Shown here: piece after piece, positions 7,994 through 16,348 of the stretch
Position numbering within the stretch: position 1 is the first letter of the stretch
How the letters are laid out: each line of letters opens with the position of its first letter
Assembly: GCA_024403795.1 (NCBI GenBank)
Contig: JAKSRD010000016.1
Span: forward strand, 1-43,996
Source of the DNA: Saccharofermentans sp.
GTDB taxonomy: Bacteria > Bacillota > Clostridia > Saccharofermentanales > Saccharofermentanaceae
Direction: 5' to 3'
DNA length: 43,996 bases
The notes under the pieces: model-generated
What the model was told of the DNA's origin: nothing
Database searches by the model: none
Seen by the model: the letters and a program-made list of their open reading frames with translations, nothing else
Position numbers and translations under genes: made by a program

Positions 7994-9019
7994 TTATTTT
8001 GCAAAAGAATTCTTGTAGATTACGCTCTTTCCTTCGCCGGCGATGCCGAGGATCGGATCGCTCGATGATCCCGGTGCCATGTCCAGGAAATTCTCTTCGT
8101 ACATGTACATGCGTGAATCGATCATGTCGAGCTCGTGAAGTATCAATGCTTCAGGGATGGAAGGGCATCTGATGGCGCCCCATTCGGGCTGACCGTGATG
8201 CGAAGCGAGCATATGCTTGACCATGGCGACCATCTCAGAGTTGTAGGAACGTCCGCCGGCTGCCTGATTCATTCTCCAGACTTCGTGATCTATCATCTCG
8301 ATGCCCAAGAGGGCATGACCGAAGAGGTTGCCCATGTCGCTGTAAGAGGCAATGCCGGTGTCGGAGGTTTTGAGCTCGATTAGCTTGCCGATGTCGTGAA
8401 GCGCAGTGCCGCAGACAAGAAGTTCGCGGTTGAGGAGAGGATAGACTTCGCAAATGCCGTAAGCCGTCTTGAGCATTCTGTATGTGTGATATGCAAGACC
8501 GCCGTAAAGGTTGTGATGCATCGATTTGGCAGCGGAAGACCTTGTGAAAGCCTTCAGGTTGCTGTTGATGATCCTTACAGTGAGCGCGGTGATCGAGTAA
8601 TCGTCAGAAGGAATGTCGGAAGATTCAAGATCGTATTCACGGCCGGAGGACTGCTTGATCAGGGTAAGAATGTCTTTTACGAGCTTCTCGGGATCGATCG
8701 GGGGCATCTTTACCAGCTGCTTCATCTCGTCTTCTGAGAGCTTAACGGGGTTGATGTTGGTGACCTTGTAGCTCTTTGAACCCTTGTAGTCGGTGATCTC
8801 AAGATTGACTACTGCAGTGCAGCCGTCTTCGATCCCCTGTGCATTCAGGTCTTTCTTCGTGGATTCGAACATAAGCGCCGTAATGGCTTCTGTGCCGTCG
8901 TTAAGGGTTATCTTGAGCATTGACTTGCCGTTGCTCGTAGAGGCCTGTGTAATGGCCGCAATGACCATGTCTGACTCGTATGTGCCGTAATCCATAGTGC
9001 TGAACTTAATAACTGCCAT
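7994..9019 (-). CDS. yhaM: YhaM-like 3'-5' exoribonuclease (OB fold plus HD domain)
   Basis: At 341 residues the length fits YhaM/CBF1-type exonucleases. Residues 1-95 form an OB-fold nucleic-acid-binding domain (CTAVVNLEITDYKGSKSYKV). Residues about 165-310 form a metal-dependent HD domain: HHNLYGGLAYHTYRM, then TALHDIGKL with His208-Asp209, then MLASHHG and LHELDMIDSR. In Bacillus YhaM trims RNA and DNA from the 3' end. An AAGGAG site precedes the start. It is transcribed alone with a hairpin terminator downstream. I am confident of the family, less so that the substrate range matches Bacillus YhaM. Confidence 0.85.
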   Translation of the reverse strand: MAVIKFSTMDYGTYESDMVIAAITQASTSNGKSMLKITLNDGTEAITALMFESTKKDLNAQGIEDGCTAVVNLEITDYKGSKSYKVTNINPVKLSEDEMKQLVKMPPIDPEKLVKDILTLIKQSSGREYDLESSDIPSDDYSITALTVRIINSNLKAFTRSSAAKSMHHNLYGGLAYHTYRMLKTAYGICEVYPLLNRELLVCGTALHDIGKLIELKTSDTGIASYSDMGNLFGHALLGIEMIDHEVWRMNQAAGGRSYNSEMVAMVKHMLASHHGQPEWGAIRCPSIPEALILHELDMIDSRMYMYEENFLDMAPGSSSDPILGIAGEGKSVIYKNSFAK

Positions 9020-9186
9020 AAAGTGCTCCTTGCTTATCGGGAAATCTTTTTCGAGAAGATATTAGCATTATGAAGATCATTATTCTATAACTTGCGGTTG
9101 AATGAGACGCGAATCGTGCTAAAATGTGCGCGAGTTGTCCTAATAACCGAAGCGGCGATCGGGACACGAGCTTAAGAGAGAATGGT

Positions 9187-9843
9187 ATGAGATACAGACT
9201 GGCTTGTTTTGATCTGGACGGAACATTGCTTAATACTTTGGGCGATCTTACCCGAAGCCTTAATGCCGCCCGCCGTATGAACGGTCTTGATACGCAGACG
9301 GAAGAACAGGTGAGGTTCTTCATCAATAACGGCGTAGTCAAGATGATCGAGCGCAGTCTTGCTGCCGACGGCAGGGAATACGGCGAGGAATTCAAGACGC
9401 GTCTCCTCAAAGATTACATTGCATACTACAATTCGCACTATCTTGAAATGACAAGACCTTACGACGGCATTACTGAAGTGCTTGCACGCCTTAAGGCTGA
9501 CGGCTTGCTCCTTGCATGCATCACGAATAAAGATGACGAGCCTTGTCAGAGGCTTATCGAGAGATTCTTCCCGGGCGTATTCGACTATGTTAAAGGCTCT
9601 GTGGAAGGTGTCGCACGCAAGCCCTCTTACGAGCCTGTCGAGCGCTGTCTGTGGGCATTAGGCATCGAAAACTCCGACACCGTTTACATCGGTGATTCCG
9701 ACACGGACATCGCAACTGCCGCAAACAGCAATATGGACTGCATTTGCTGCTCCTGGGGTTATCGCGACAGAGAATTCCTTGAGAAGAGCGGTGCGCAACG
9801 CATCTGCACGAATCCGCTCGACCTTCGAAGCCTTATGGGGTGA
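9187..9843 (+). CDS. HAD-superfamily phosphatase, phosphoglycolate-phosphatase-like
   Basis: The start is taken at 9187 (MRYRLACFDLDGTLL), with an AGAGAGA site upstream; a start at 9124 would add 21 residues of no HAD character. The 218-residue protein carries motif I FDLDGT with Asp9 and Asp11, motif II ITNKDD near residue 112, Lys145 in ARKPSYEP and motif IV YIGDSDTD with Asp170. A helical cap domain lies between residues 20 and 90. These are features of Gph/PGMB-type HAD hydrolases acting on small phosphorylated metabolites. The ECF S-component gene follows after three nucleotides, so the two are co-translated; a vitamin-phosphate substrate is possible but unproven. Confidence 0.85.
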   Translation: MRYRLACFDLDGTLLNTLGDLTRSLNAARRMNGLDTQTEEQVRFFINNGVVKMIERSLAADGREYGEEFKTRLLKDYIAYYNSHYLEMTRPYDGITEVLARLKADGLLLACITNKDDEPCQRLIERFFPGVFDYVKGSVEGVARKPSYEPVERCLWALGIENSDTVYIGDSDTDIATAANSNMDCICCSWGYRDREFLEKSGAQRICTNPLDLRSLMG

Positions 9844-9846
9844 CCT

Positions 9847-10359
9847 ATGTCTGACAAGAATCGTAAAAGCAAAAAGAATCTCAAGCTCCTCGCGATGTGC
9901 GGGATCTTCACCGCGCTCGTATTCATCGGCACTGAGTTGAGGATCCCTACTGCGATCGGCCACATAAATCTAGGTGACGCGGTTATCCTCATAGCTTCAT
10001 ACTTTATAGGCCCGGCCGCTTTCTTTCCTGCGGCGATCGGCTCCGCACTCGGCGACCTCATTGCCGGCTACCCTTACTACATCGCGCCAACATTCGTCAT
10101 AAAGGGCGTCATGGCAATCGTAACCGCGCTGATGCTCCGCACCAAGAGTGCTAAGAGCGGGAAACCCGGCGGGGTATTTCTGCGCATATTGGCATTCGTG
10201 GTCGCTGAGGTGATCATGATCGGCGGTTATTTTGTTTTCGAGATGTTTATGTACGGTAAGGAAGCAGCTCTCGGATCAGTCGTATTCAACCTCATTCAGG
10301 CGGCAGTGTCAGTGGCGACCGCAGGAGTGTTGACGCATACGGTGAAGTTGAAGAAGTGA
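9847..10359 (+). CDS. ECF transporter S component (substrate-binding membrane subunit)
   Basis: The 170-residue integral membrane protein has about five to six hydrophobic helices and a basic N-terminus (SDKNRKSKKNLKLL). The sequence INLGDAVILIASYFIGP, then GSALGDLIAGYPYYIAPTF and IKGVMA, is the familiar pattern of group II ECF S components, which bind a vitamin or cofactor and share a common EcfAA'T module encoded elsewhere. None of the EcfA or EcfT genes is in this window. The ATG is three bases after the HAD gene stop. The substrate cannot be read from the sequence. Confidence 0.8.
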   Translation: MSDKNRKSKKNLKLLAMCGIFTALVFIGTELRIPTAIGHINLGDAVILIASYFIGPAAFFPAAIGSALGDLIAGYPYYIAPTFVIKGVMAIVTALMLRTKSAKSGKPGGVFLRILAFVVAEVIMIGGYFVFEMFMYGKEAALGSVVFNLIQAAVSVATAGVLTHTVKLKK

Positions 10360-10414
10360 GAGTGCGCGGTTTTTGTATATCTCATTGTAATCTCCGAAAA
10401 ATCAGCGGATCATC

Positions 10415-12820
10415 TCATGCGTTAACGTCCGGCTTCGTATCCGGATTCGCTTGCATGACTGCCTTCGCAGCGAACTCTGTTTTCGCGTTATTTCTCTTTC
10501 TTACAAGCAGGACAATCACGATAACTAATGCAATCGTGGTTACGGCTGTTGTCGCAAGACCGCCCTCAGGACCGAAAGCACCGCCGGTGATGAGCGGGTT
10601 GGCGTTGGTGTCGTAGACGGCGGAGACGATGGAGTTGGATGCGAGGTTGCCGGATACCTGGAGACCGTAGATGTTACCCTGCGAGAGGTTCCAGGCGGTG
10701 TGCATAGCGGATGTCATCCAGATGTCGCCGGTGTAGAGGTAGATAAGCGCAAAGAGAAGCGCGATAAGTGCGAGGTTGAAGGATGCAAGGGGCGTGAAGC
10801 CGGCATTCAGCGAGTGGAATGCAGAGAAGAGGATGGAGGATACCGCAACGCCGATCGCGACTTTGTAACGCTTGTTGAAGGCCGGGATCATGAAGCCTCT
10901 GAACATGATCTCTTCTGAGGCACCCTGAGGGAACCACATGAGGAGATTGAAGAGGTAGACGCCGACGCCTGCGAGACTGAATGTGAAGCCGCCCTTGAAG
11001 GTGAGTTGGCCCGTGATGAACATGATGCTTACGGTACATGTCATCATGAGGAAGCCGAACAGCAAGCCGAGACCGTAGTGTTTTCCAATGTGTTTCTTGT
11101 CTGAGAGCGGATAGCCGCATGCCGTGACTTTGTTCTTGAAGCCTTTGATCTTCCAGACTCTGCCGGCGTGGATGAAGTAGGTGAGAAGTATCGCGGCATA
11201 ACCCAATGTCATCATGGAGAGGAACAAAGGATCTGTGAAGAAGATCGCGAAGATCTCAAAGGTCTTGTTAATGATGTCACCTACGGAACCGACATTTGCG
11301 AGGTCCTGAATGAACATTGAATACTCAGGTTTTCGCATGTCTGAGATAACGACCGGAATTAGTGCAAGGAACTGATAGAAAGACAGAACGAAGAGCGGGT
11401 AGAAGATCTCGGTGATCGTGTAACTGAAGTTGTCGGTGAGCTTGTTGATGCGCTCGAGAATTGACAGACCGCCGCCTTCTCGTGCTCTCTTTGCAGCTTT
11501 GGCGTCGACAGAATCAATAGATACCGTGTAACGCTCGCTGTGGAGAAGTCTTATCGTGATGAAGGTGATTATTGCAGTTAAGCCGAGTGTGGACAAAGAA
11601 CTGAAGAGAAGCCCGTAGTAGTTCAGCTGGCCGACGAAGATGTCGCCGATGCCGTAGAACTGACCGTATACGGGAAGGAACATATAGAAGTCTTCACGCT
11701 CGGAGACGGACTGGATGCATGTAACGCATGCAGCAACGAGGATCAGGAAGATCGGAAGGAAAGCTGTCTGCGCCGATACGACGGTATCGTTTATTACGGA
11801 GATCAGGATGGTAATGGAAGCGATAAAAGCTGCCAGAACGATAATGTATGCGACAAGCGAGAGTATCGCGAAGATATTGAACGCTCTTGCGATGAGCGCG
11901 GCTAAGACACCTATCACGAGAACGGGGATGACTGATTTGATTATGACGCCGATGAGGTTGCCTAATACGATCACATAGCGGGGAGTGGGTGTGAGGAGGA
12001 TTCCGGTAAAAGTTCCGCGCTCCTTCTGACCTGCTACGACGTTGGTGCCGACGCTCATTGATGCATAAAGAAGGATTACGAAGATGAGTATCGGTATGAA
12101 GGTCCTGCCCAGTACGGCACCAAATGAGTTGCGGCCGTTGAGCGTGTCGACTATCTCGAGCGGCTCTTCAAGGATCTGAGCATCGGAGACGGATGTTATC
12201 GCAAGACCGAAATCAGCACGGATCTCCGTTTGATATGTTGCAAGATAGACTTCCTCGAATTCTTCGCGCATGTCGGCATACTCCAGTGAATTTGTCCTGA
12301 AGTATGTGAGGATCTGAGGTTTCTCGCCGGTCTTGCCTTCTTGGCGTGCACGCACCTGTTCGTCAAAATCTTTGGGGAATACGACTGTCAGATATGCATC
12401 GTTCTTGCGCATCCACTTGCCGAAAGTAACGAAGTCGTAGAGTGCATCGGTCTCTTCATAGAAGAATTCCGTCTGGCCGTAGCCGTCAAAATTATATTCA
12501 AATTCCGTAATGTGCTGCCAGTTGCGGATCAGGTTTTTGCGGTCGCCGAACTCTTCGGCTCTGTTATCAAAGTAGGACTGTGAAGCCTTGTTGAATTCAA
12601 CGAAAGATTCAGGCGCGTTGACTACGACGATGTTGTAAGTCTCATCACTGAAAAGGTGATAGGGGAACCACCAGAGCATCCATGACATTACCGCACAGGA
12701 GAAGGCTGCGACAAAAAGGACTGTCACAAGGAAAGTCGTATTGGAGGCCTCAGCTCCCATCTGACCTCTCTTACGGAAAAAGCTTCCGATTATTGTTTTC
12801 ATTCCTCTTCCTGCGCTCAT
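10415..12820 (-). CDS. NatB-like ABC permease fused to a CPBP intramembrane protease
   Basis: The 801-residue product joins two membrane modules. Residues about 30-440 are an ABC-2-type permease: one N-terminal helix, a large outside loop, then a helix bundle including VGTNVVAGQKERGTFTGILL, the conserved cytoplasmic stretch of NatB-like permeases. Residues about 560-770 are a CPBP (CAAX protease/bacteriocin-processing) domain, with EEIMFRG near residue 634, FSAFHSLNAG with His near 669, and SAMHTAWN near 707; the E-E-x3-R, FxxxH and HxxxN motifs are all present, so it may be active. Such fusions are known in NatB relatives. An internal ATG at codon 7 (MKTIIGSF) is an alternative start. It is the last gene of the exporter operon. 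Confidence 0.85.
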   Translation of the reverse strand: MSAGRGMKTIIGSFFRKRGQMGAEASNTTFLVTVLFVAAFSCAVMSWMLWWFPYHLFSDETYNIVVVNAPESFVEFNKASQSYFDNRAEEFGDRKNLIRNWQHITEFEYNFDGYGQTEFFYEETDALYDFVTFGKWMRKNDAYLTVVFPKDFDEQVRARQEGKTGEKPQILTYFRTNSLEYADMREEFEEVYLATYQTEIRADFGLAITSVSDAQILEEPLEIVDTLNGRNSFGAVLGRTFIPILIFVILLYASMSVGTNVVAGQKERGTFTGILLTPTPRYVIVLGNLIGVIIKSVIPVLVIGVLAALIARAFNIFAILSLVAYIIVLAAFIASITILISVINDTVVSAQTAFLPIFLILVAACVTCIQSVSEREDFYMFLPVYGQFYGIGDIFVGQLNYYGLLFSSLSTLGLTAIITFITIRLLHSERYTVSIDSVDAKAAKRAREGGGLSILERINKLTDNFSYTITEIFYPLFVLSFYQFLALIPVVISDMRKPEYSMFIQDLANVGSVGDIINKTFEIFAIFFTDPLFLSMMTLGYAAILLTYFIHAGRVWKIKGFKNKVTACGYPLSDKKHIGKHYGLGLLFGFLMMTCTVSIMFITGQLTFKGGFTFSLAGVGVYLFNLLMWFPQGASEEIMFRGFMIPAFNKRYKVAIGVAVSSILFSAFHSLNAGFTPLASFNLALIALLFALIYLYTGDIWMTSAMHTAWNLSQGNIYGLQVSGNLASNSIVSAVYDTNANPLITGGAFGPEGGLATTAVTTIALVIVIVLLVRKRNNAKTEFAAKAVMQANPDTKPDVNA

Positions 12821-12856
12821 GTCATTCTCTTCTCTGTTTTGTTTTTGCTTAAAGAC

Positions 12857-13588
12857 TTATTCGACGTGATGTTCTACATAGATGTTGAAGAACGCCTTCT
12901 CGAAAGTATCTGCTTTCGCTATTCTCTTGAGTTCGTCAACGGTTCCCTGTGCGACGATCTTGCCGTCAACGAGCATCGCTATCTCGTCGCAAAGCTCTTC
13001 TGCGACGGAAAAGATGTGTGTCGACAGGATTATCGCATGACCTTTCTCCTTGAGCTCAAGAAGGTAATCCGTTACCTGCTTGGAGGTAAGGATGTCGAGT
13101 CCGTTCGTAGGCTCATCGAAAATAATAACCGGCGGATCGTGTATGAGGCTTATCGCGATCGATATCTTCTGCTTCATACCCGTTGAAAGTTCGACGATCT
13201 TCTTGTTTGCAAAAGGCTCGATGCCGAATCTTGCGAAGCTCTCCTGCTTACGCTCTTCGAGTTCATCCTTGGGAATGTCGTAGAGCGCCGCGAAGAAGTT
13301 AAAGAGATTGTTAGGGGTGGAAAGCGGATCCAACTTGATCTCGTTAGTGAGAAATCCAATTTTTCGATGGATCTCGAGAAGATCTTTATCGGAAGTCAAG
13401 CCGTCGATCTCGATGGTGCCTGAAGTAGGCTTCATAAGTGTGGAGATCATCTGCATGAGAGTAGTCTTGCCGGCACCGTTAGGTCCGAGCAGACCGAAGA
13501 TCTGTCCTTCCTTGACCTCAAAGCTGACTCCCTTGATGGTCTCGTGATCTTTTGTATAACTCTTGTGAACATCAGTTAACGTGATCAT
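12857..13588 (-). CDS. NatA-like ABC transporter ATP-binding protein
   Basis: The 243-residue ATPase contains Walker A GPNGAGKT at 35-42, the Q-loop region near 85, signature LSTGMKQK at 134-141, Walker B VIIFDEP at about 154-160 and the H-loop LSTH. Opening with TLTDVHKSYTK and the LTNEIKLDPLSTP region places it with NatA/CcmA-type exporters (sodium or drug efflux in studied cases). Its start overlaps the stop of the upstream permease gene by four bases, and the fused permease gene follows after 36 nt, so the three form one transporter with one ATPase and two permeases. Confidence 0.9.
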   Translation of the reverse strand: MITLTDVHKSYTKDHETIKGVSFEVKEGQIFGLLGPNGAGKTTLMQMISTLMKPTSGTIEIDGLTSDKDLLEIHRKIGFLTNEIKLDPLSTPNNLFNFFAALYDIPKDELEERKQESFARFGIEPFANKKIVELSTGMKQKISIAISLIHDPPVIIFDEPTNGLDILTSKQVTDYLLELKEKGHAIILSTHIFSVAEELCDEIAMLVDGKIVAQGTVDELKRIAKADTFEKAFFNIYVEHHVE

Positions 13589-14844
13589 ATGGATTCCTCT
13601 TTTTTGAAAGTATATCTGAGTACGCAGACGGCAACGGCGAAGTTCAGTGCATAAACGAGAAGTACATGCCAGACTTTATTCTGTGCCATGAAGGTCTCGG
13701 ATATCAGCTGCAACGTATTATGCATCGGGATGAAATACTCTAAGGTGATCGGCCTTGTGCCTCTGAACATCTGCAGGAAAAAATCCGCCAAAAAATATAT
13801 CAGCGGCAACTGGAGATTTATGGTAATCTCCTGCATTCGTTTGAGGTCGAATGTGATCGATATGCAGATGGCAGTCATGAGCAATGCCGTGATGGGAATT
13901 GCGATGAGAACAGTAAGAAGCTCCGAAGGTGTAAGCATCATGCCGAAGGGGAGAAGCGACATCGCATTGTTGCTTCGGTTGATCCAAGACGAGAAGAACA
14001 GGAGAAGCATCGTAATGTATGCCGATGCAGATACGATGGATACGATCGCAAGGATCTTGCCGGCATAGATCTTCTTGCGCGATACCGGAGTAATGAGAAG
14101 CTTTGCCATAAAGCCTCTGTCGCGCTCTGATGCGAACATGTCACTTACGAGTGAATAAACGCAGTAGTACATCATTATCATGAGGACGCCCGGAACGACT
14201 CTTGCGGCAGCTGCATTTGCGACCGTTCGGTACTCTTCAAAATCAGTTACGGGATTGAAAGTATCAACATCGAAGAGACTGCTCCCGACAATTGAATAGT
14301 CGCCGCCGAGTTCATCGATAAGTCCGGACTGATAACCCTTGAGAACACCTTCGTGGAACTGCTGAGCTCTTGATTCCGCTGTTACTGAATTGACGTCATA
14401 GGAAATATGGATAGCGGCAGTGCTTATTGCTTCGGCATTGCCGGAAGAGATCTCCGTATAGTAATTGCGGATCTCATCATCGAAACCGGGACGAGAACTG
14501 TCAGTCGTGAAGATGCAGATGATAAGGCCTTTGCGAAGATCTCTTACGAATTGCTCGCGTGCGTTGACCATGCTTTCGAATTCGCGCGCGCTGATATATT
14601 TGTATTCGTAGACACGAGCATCAACGGTGTTCTCGACATAATCATAGAAAGACTTTGGTGCATCAACGATGAGGACAGGCTTCTGATTAAACGAACCCGT
14701 CGACATGTAATTTATAAGAAGCGGGAAAACATTGAGCGATGCCATAAGAAGTATCGCAGGCAGTAAAAAAAGTGCTACCGCTTTCTTCCAGCTTGAGAAC
14801 AATTTATGAAGTTCCCATTTAAAAACTGTCAAGATCTTATCCAT
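13585..14844 (-). CDS. NatB-like ABC-2 permease
   Basis: The 419-residue membrane protein has one N-terminal helix (around 22-45), a large extracytoplasmic domain to about residue 200, then five or six helices. ASERDRGFMAKLLITPVSRKK is the conserved ABC-2 permease motif. It begins MDKILTVFKWELHKLF, typical of permeases partnered with NatA-like ATPases. The ribosome site is weak (only AGAAAT before the ATG) and the start lies directly behind an AT-rich hairpin. It probably heterodimerises with the permease-protease fusion. Substrate is unknown; sodium, peptides or drugs are possible. Confidence 0.85.
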   Translation of the reverse strand: MDKILTVFKWELHKLFSSWKKAVALFLLPAILLMASLNVFPLLINYMSTGSFNQKPVLIVDAPKSFYDYVENTVDARVYEYKYISAREFESMVNAREQFVRDLRKGLIICIFTTDSSRPGFDDEIRNYYTEISSGNAEAISTAAIHISYDVNSVTAESRAQQFHEGVLKGYQSGLIDELGGDYSIVGSSLFDVDTFNPVTDFEEYRTVANAAAARVVPGVLMIMMYYCVYSLVSDMFASERDRGFMAKLLITPVSRKKIYAGKILAIVSIVSASAYITMLLLFFSSWINRSNNAMSLLPFGMMLTPSELLTVLIAIPITALLMTAICISITFDLKRMQEITINLQLPLIYFLADFFLQMFRGTRPITLEYFIPMHNTLQLISETFMAQNKVWHVLLVYALNFAVAVCVLRYTFKKEESI

Positions 14845-14851
14845 ATTTCTA

Positions 14852-14893
14852 ATTTTAATTGAGGATTAAGCATTTATCCACAAAAATTAAAAT
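14852..14893 (-). promoter_or_regulatory. Nested palindrome before the permease start
   Basis: ATTTTAATT (14852-14860) pairs with AATTAAAAT (14885-14893), and inside it GGAT pairs with ATCC. On the minus strand it ends seven bases before the permease ATG. It could be an operator for the Crp-type HTH encoded just upstream, or an mRNA hairpin limiting translation. No T-run makes it a clear terminator. The role is inferred. Confidence 0.35.
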
Positions 14894-14924
14894 ATATTTG
14901 TTATTTATTTATGAACTTTTCAGC

Positions 14925-15572
14925 CTATTCCTTAAGGCTGTTTCTGATGCGGCTTAAAGTCTCAGGTGCTATACCGAGATAAGTCGCAATGTGACGTTGT
15001 GCGACACGACCGCTCAGATCTGGATACCTCTTGCGGAAAGACAGATATCTCTCGGTGGCATTCTCGACAAGGAATCCGTTCCGGAATCGGCACATGAAGA
15101 ACCTTGCCAATCCTTTGAAGAAGATCTCCTTGATAATACCGCTTACAAGTCCTAATGAGATAAACCACAATATGATTATTTCGGCAGAAGGTTTTGTCAT
15201 AACATATGCCATCTCGGTCTTGCCTTTATCTGCAAGAATTGAGACGAGTCCGACTATCTCGGTTCCTGCCAGTGCGATGATTCCGTAGAGAATATCTTTG
15301 ACCAAAGTTTTCTTGCTGCATATCTCATTTTTGAGACTGATCCCGTTCGTTTTGAATAACAGGAACGCAGCAGGAAACAATGCAAGATTTGCGATCATGA
15401 GAAGCATGAAATATATGTATTTGTTTTGCGTTACATATGTCGTAAGATCAAGAAAATTCATACCCGTTCTGTACTTCGTAAATGCGATTAGAAGTTCGAA
15501 TCCCGCTACGAAAAGTGTGAGTATCGTTGTAAGTGCAACTGCTTGTTTTGCGTTCTGTTTTGTTGTGTCCAT
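14925..15572 (-). CDS. Chimera: truncated CPBP-like membrane domain joined to Crp-type HTH
   Basis: The 215-residue ORF has an excellent GGAGGTGA site before its ATG. Residues 10-30, 52-73, 90-113 and 130-147 are hydrophobic. Residues 148-166 (KEIFFKGLARFFMCRFRNG) look like the first motif of a CPBP protease, with E-E-x3-R altered to K-E-x3-K and all later catalytic helices missing. From residue 168 the sequence switches to the C-terminal DNA-binding part of Crp/Fnr-family regulators: ERYLSFRKRYPDL, then QRHIATYLGIAPETLSRIR. The joint is in frame near base 15074. It could be a membrane-tethered regulator of the exporter genes 80 nt downstream, or a deletion fusing two genes. No cyclic-nucleotide-binding domain is present. 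Confidence 0.7.
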   Translation of the reverse strand: MDTTKQNAKQAVALTTILTLFVAGFELLIAFTKYRTGMNFLDLTTYVTQNKYIYFMLLMIANLALFPAAFLLFKTNGISLKNEICSKKTLVKDILYGIIALAGTEIVGLVSILADKGKTEMAYVMTKPSAEIIILWFISLGLVSGIIKEIFFKGLARFFMCRFRNGFLVENATERYLSFRKRYPDLSGRVAQRHIATYLGIAPETLSRIRNSLKE

Positions 15573-15721
15573 TTTTGTTCACCTCCGCCTCAGAAGATAG
15601 CAATTAAAGGCGTTTGCAGCATTGATATTTATCAACACTCGAAAATGTTTTGGTGTGCAAGTTGAACAAAACCGATTACGAACACGTGTTTTTAACGATA
15701 AAAAATGATAATAAAAGTTTG

Positions 15722-15750
15722 TTGACACAATATGTAAAGAAATGTAGATT
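15722..15750 (+). promoter_or_regulatory. Sigma-A-type promoter of the H1-like gene
   Basis: TTGACA at 15722-15727 and TAGATT at 15745-15750 are 17 bp apart, with a TG one position before the -10. This is the best consensus promoter seen in the window and points to strong expression of the downstream gene. Confidence 0.65.
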
Positions 15751-15791
15751 TAGTATATCCAAACAAAGATAAATACGGAGGTTCTTTTAGT

Positions 15792-16235
15792 ATGGATACA
15801 GAAAAGAAAGACATTAAGAAGGTAGAGGCAGCTCCTGCTGCAGCTCCTGTTGTTGCTGCTCCTAAGGCAGAAGCTAAGCCCGCTGCAAAGAAGGCTGTTG
15901 CAAAGAAGCCCGCTGCAAAGAAGGCTGCTGCTAAGAAGGTTGCACCTAAGGCTGATGCTAAGAAGGCAGAGGCTAAGAAGCCCGCTGCTAAGAAGGCAGC
16001 TGCTAAGAAGGTTGCTGCTAAGAAGCCCGTTGCAAAGAAGGCTGCTGCTAAGAAGCCCGCTGCAAAGAAGGCTGTTGCTGCTAAGAAGGCAGCTGAGATC
16101 ATCTTCCAGATCGATGGTCAGGAGATCTCTTCTGCAGCTATCGCTAAGAAGCTTCCTAAGGCTTCTAAGATCTATGTTGTTGCTGCTGAGAAGAAGGCTT
16201 ACGACCTTGACGGTAACGGTGTTGACCTCTTCTGA
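15792..16235 (+). CDS. Histone-H1-like Ala/Lys/Pro-rich protein with DUF6465-like C-terminus
   Basis: The 147-residue protein starts behind a GGAGG site. Residues about 25-100 are almost entirely repeats of KKPAAKKA / KKAAAKKV type, like the tails of eukaryotic H1 and bacterial H1-like (Hc1, AlgP) proteins; such tails bind DNA or other polyanions. Residues 101-147 form a compact module, IIFQIDGQEISSAAIAKKL then KIYVVAAEKKAYDLDGNG, like DUF6465 tails found in Clostridia. A strong promoter precedes it and a terminator follows, so it is a single-gene unit. Nucleoid or polyphosphate binding is inferred. Confidence 0.75.
   Translation: MDTEKKDIKKVEAAPAAAPVVAAPKAEAKPAAKKAVAKKPAAKKAAAKKVAPKADAKKAEAKKPAAKKAAAKKVAAKKPVAKKAAAKKPAAKKAVAAKKAAEIIFQIDGQEISSAAIAKKLPKASKIYVVAAEKKAYDLDGNGVDLF
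15876..16095 (+). repeat. Degenerate short tandem repeats encoding KKPAAKKA units
   Basis: Imperfect repeats of the type GCTAAGAAGGCAGCTGCTAAG and GCAAAGAAGCCCGCTG run through the middle of the H1-like gene. They keep frame and encode Lys-Lys-Ala/Pro units, so copy number may vary between strains. Confidence 0.75.
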
Positions 16236-16262
16236 TTTGCGAACAGCAAATTGATTATCTAC

Positions 16263-16293
16263 GGGTTGTCTCAATATTGAGGCAACCCTTTTT
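16263..16293 (+). terminator. Terminator of the H1-like gene
   Basis: GGGTTGTCTCAA / TTGAGGCAACCC is a 12-bp stem with one G-T-type mismatch and a short loop, followed by TTTTT. It is another member of the recurring terminator family. Confidence 0.85.
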
Positions 16294-16348
16294 AATTTCT
16301 ATGATACAATGGTTGCCGTTGATTACTTTTTCTTCAATGAGGATTCAT

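Noticed and set aside
15692..16274. Long Ala/Phe/Gly-rich and Leu/Ser-rich minus-strand ORFs
   Set aside because: They are antisense shadows of the repetitive H1-like gene, which has a promoter, ribosome site and terminator on the plus strand.
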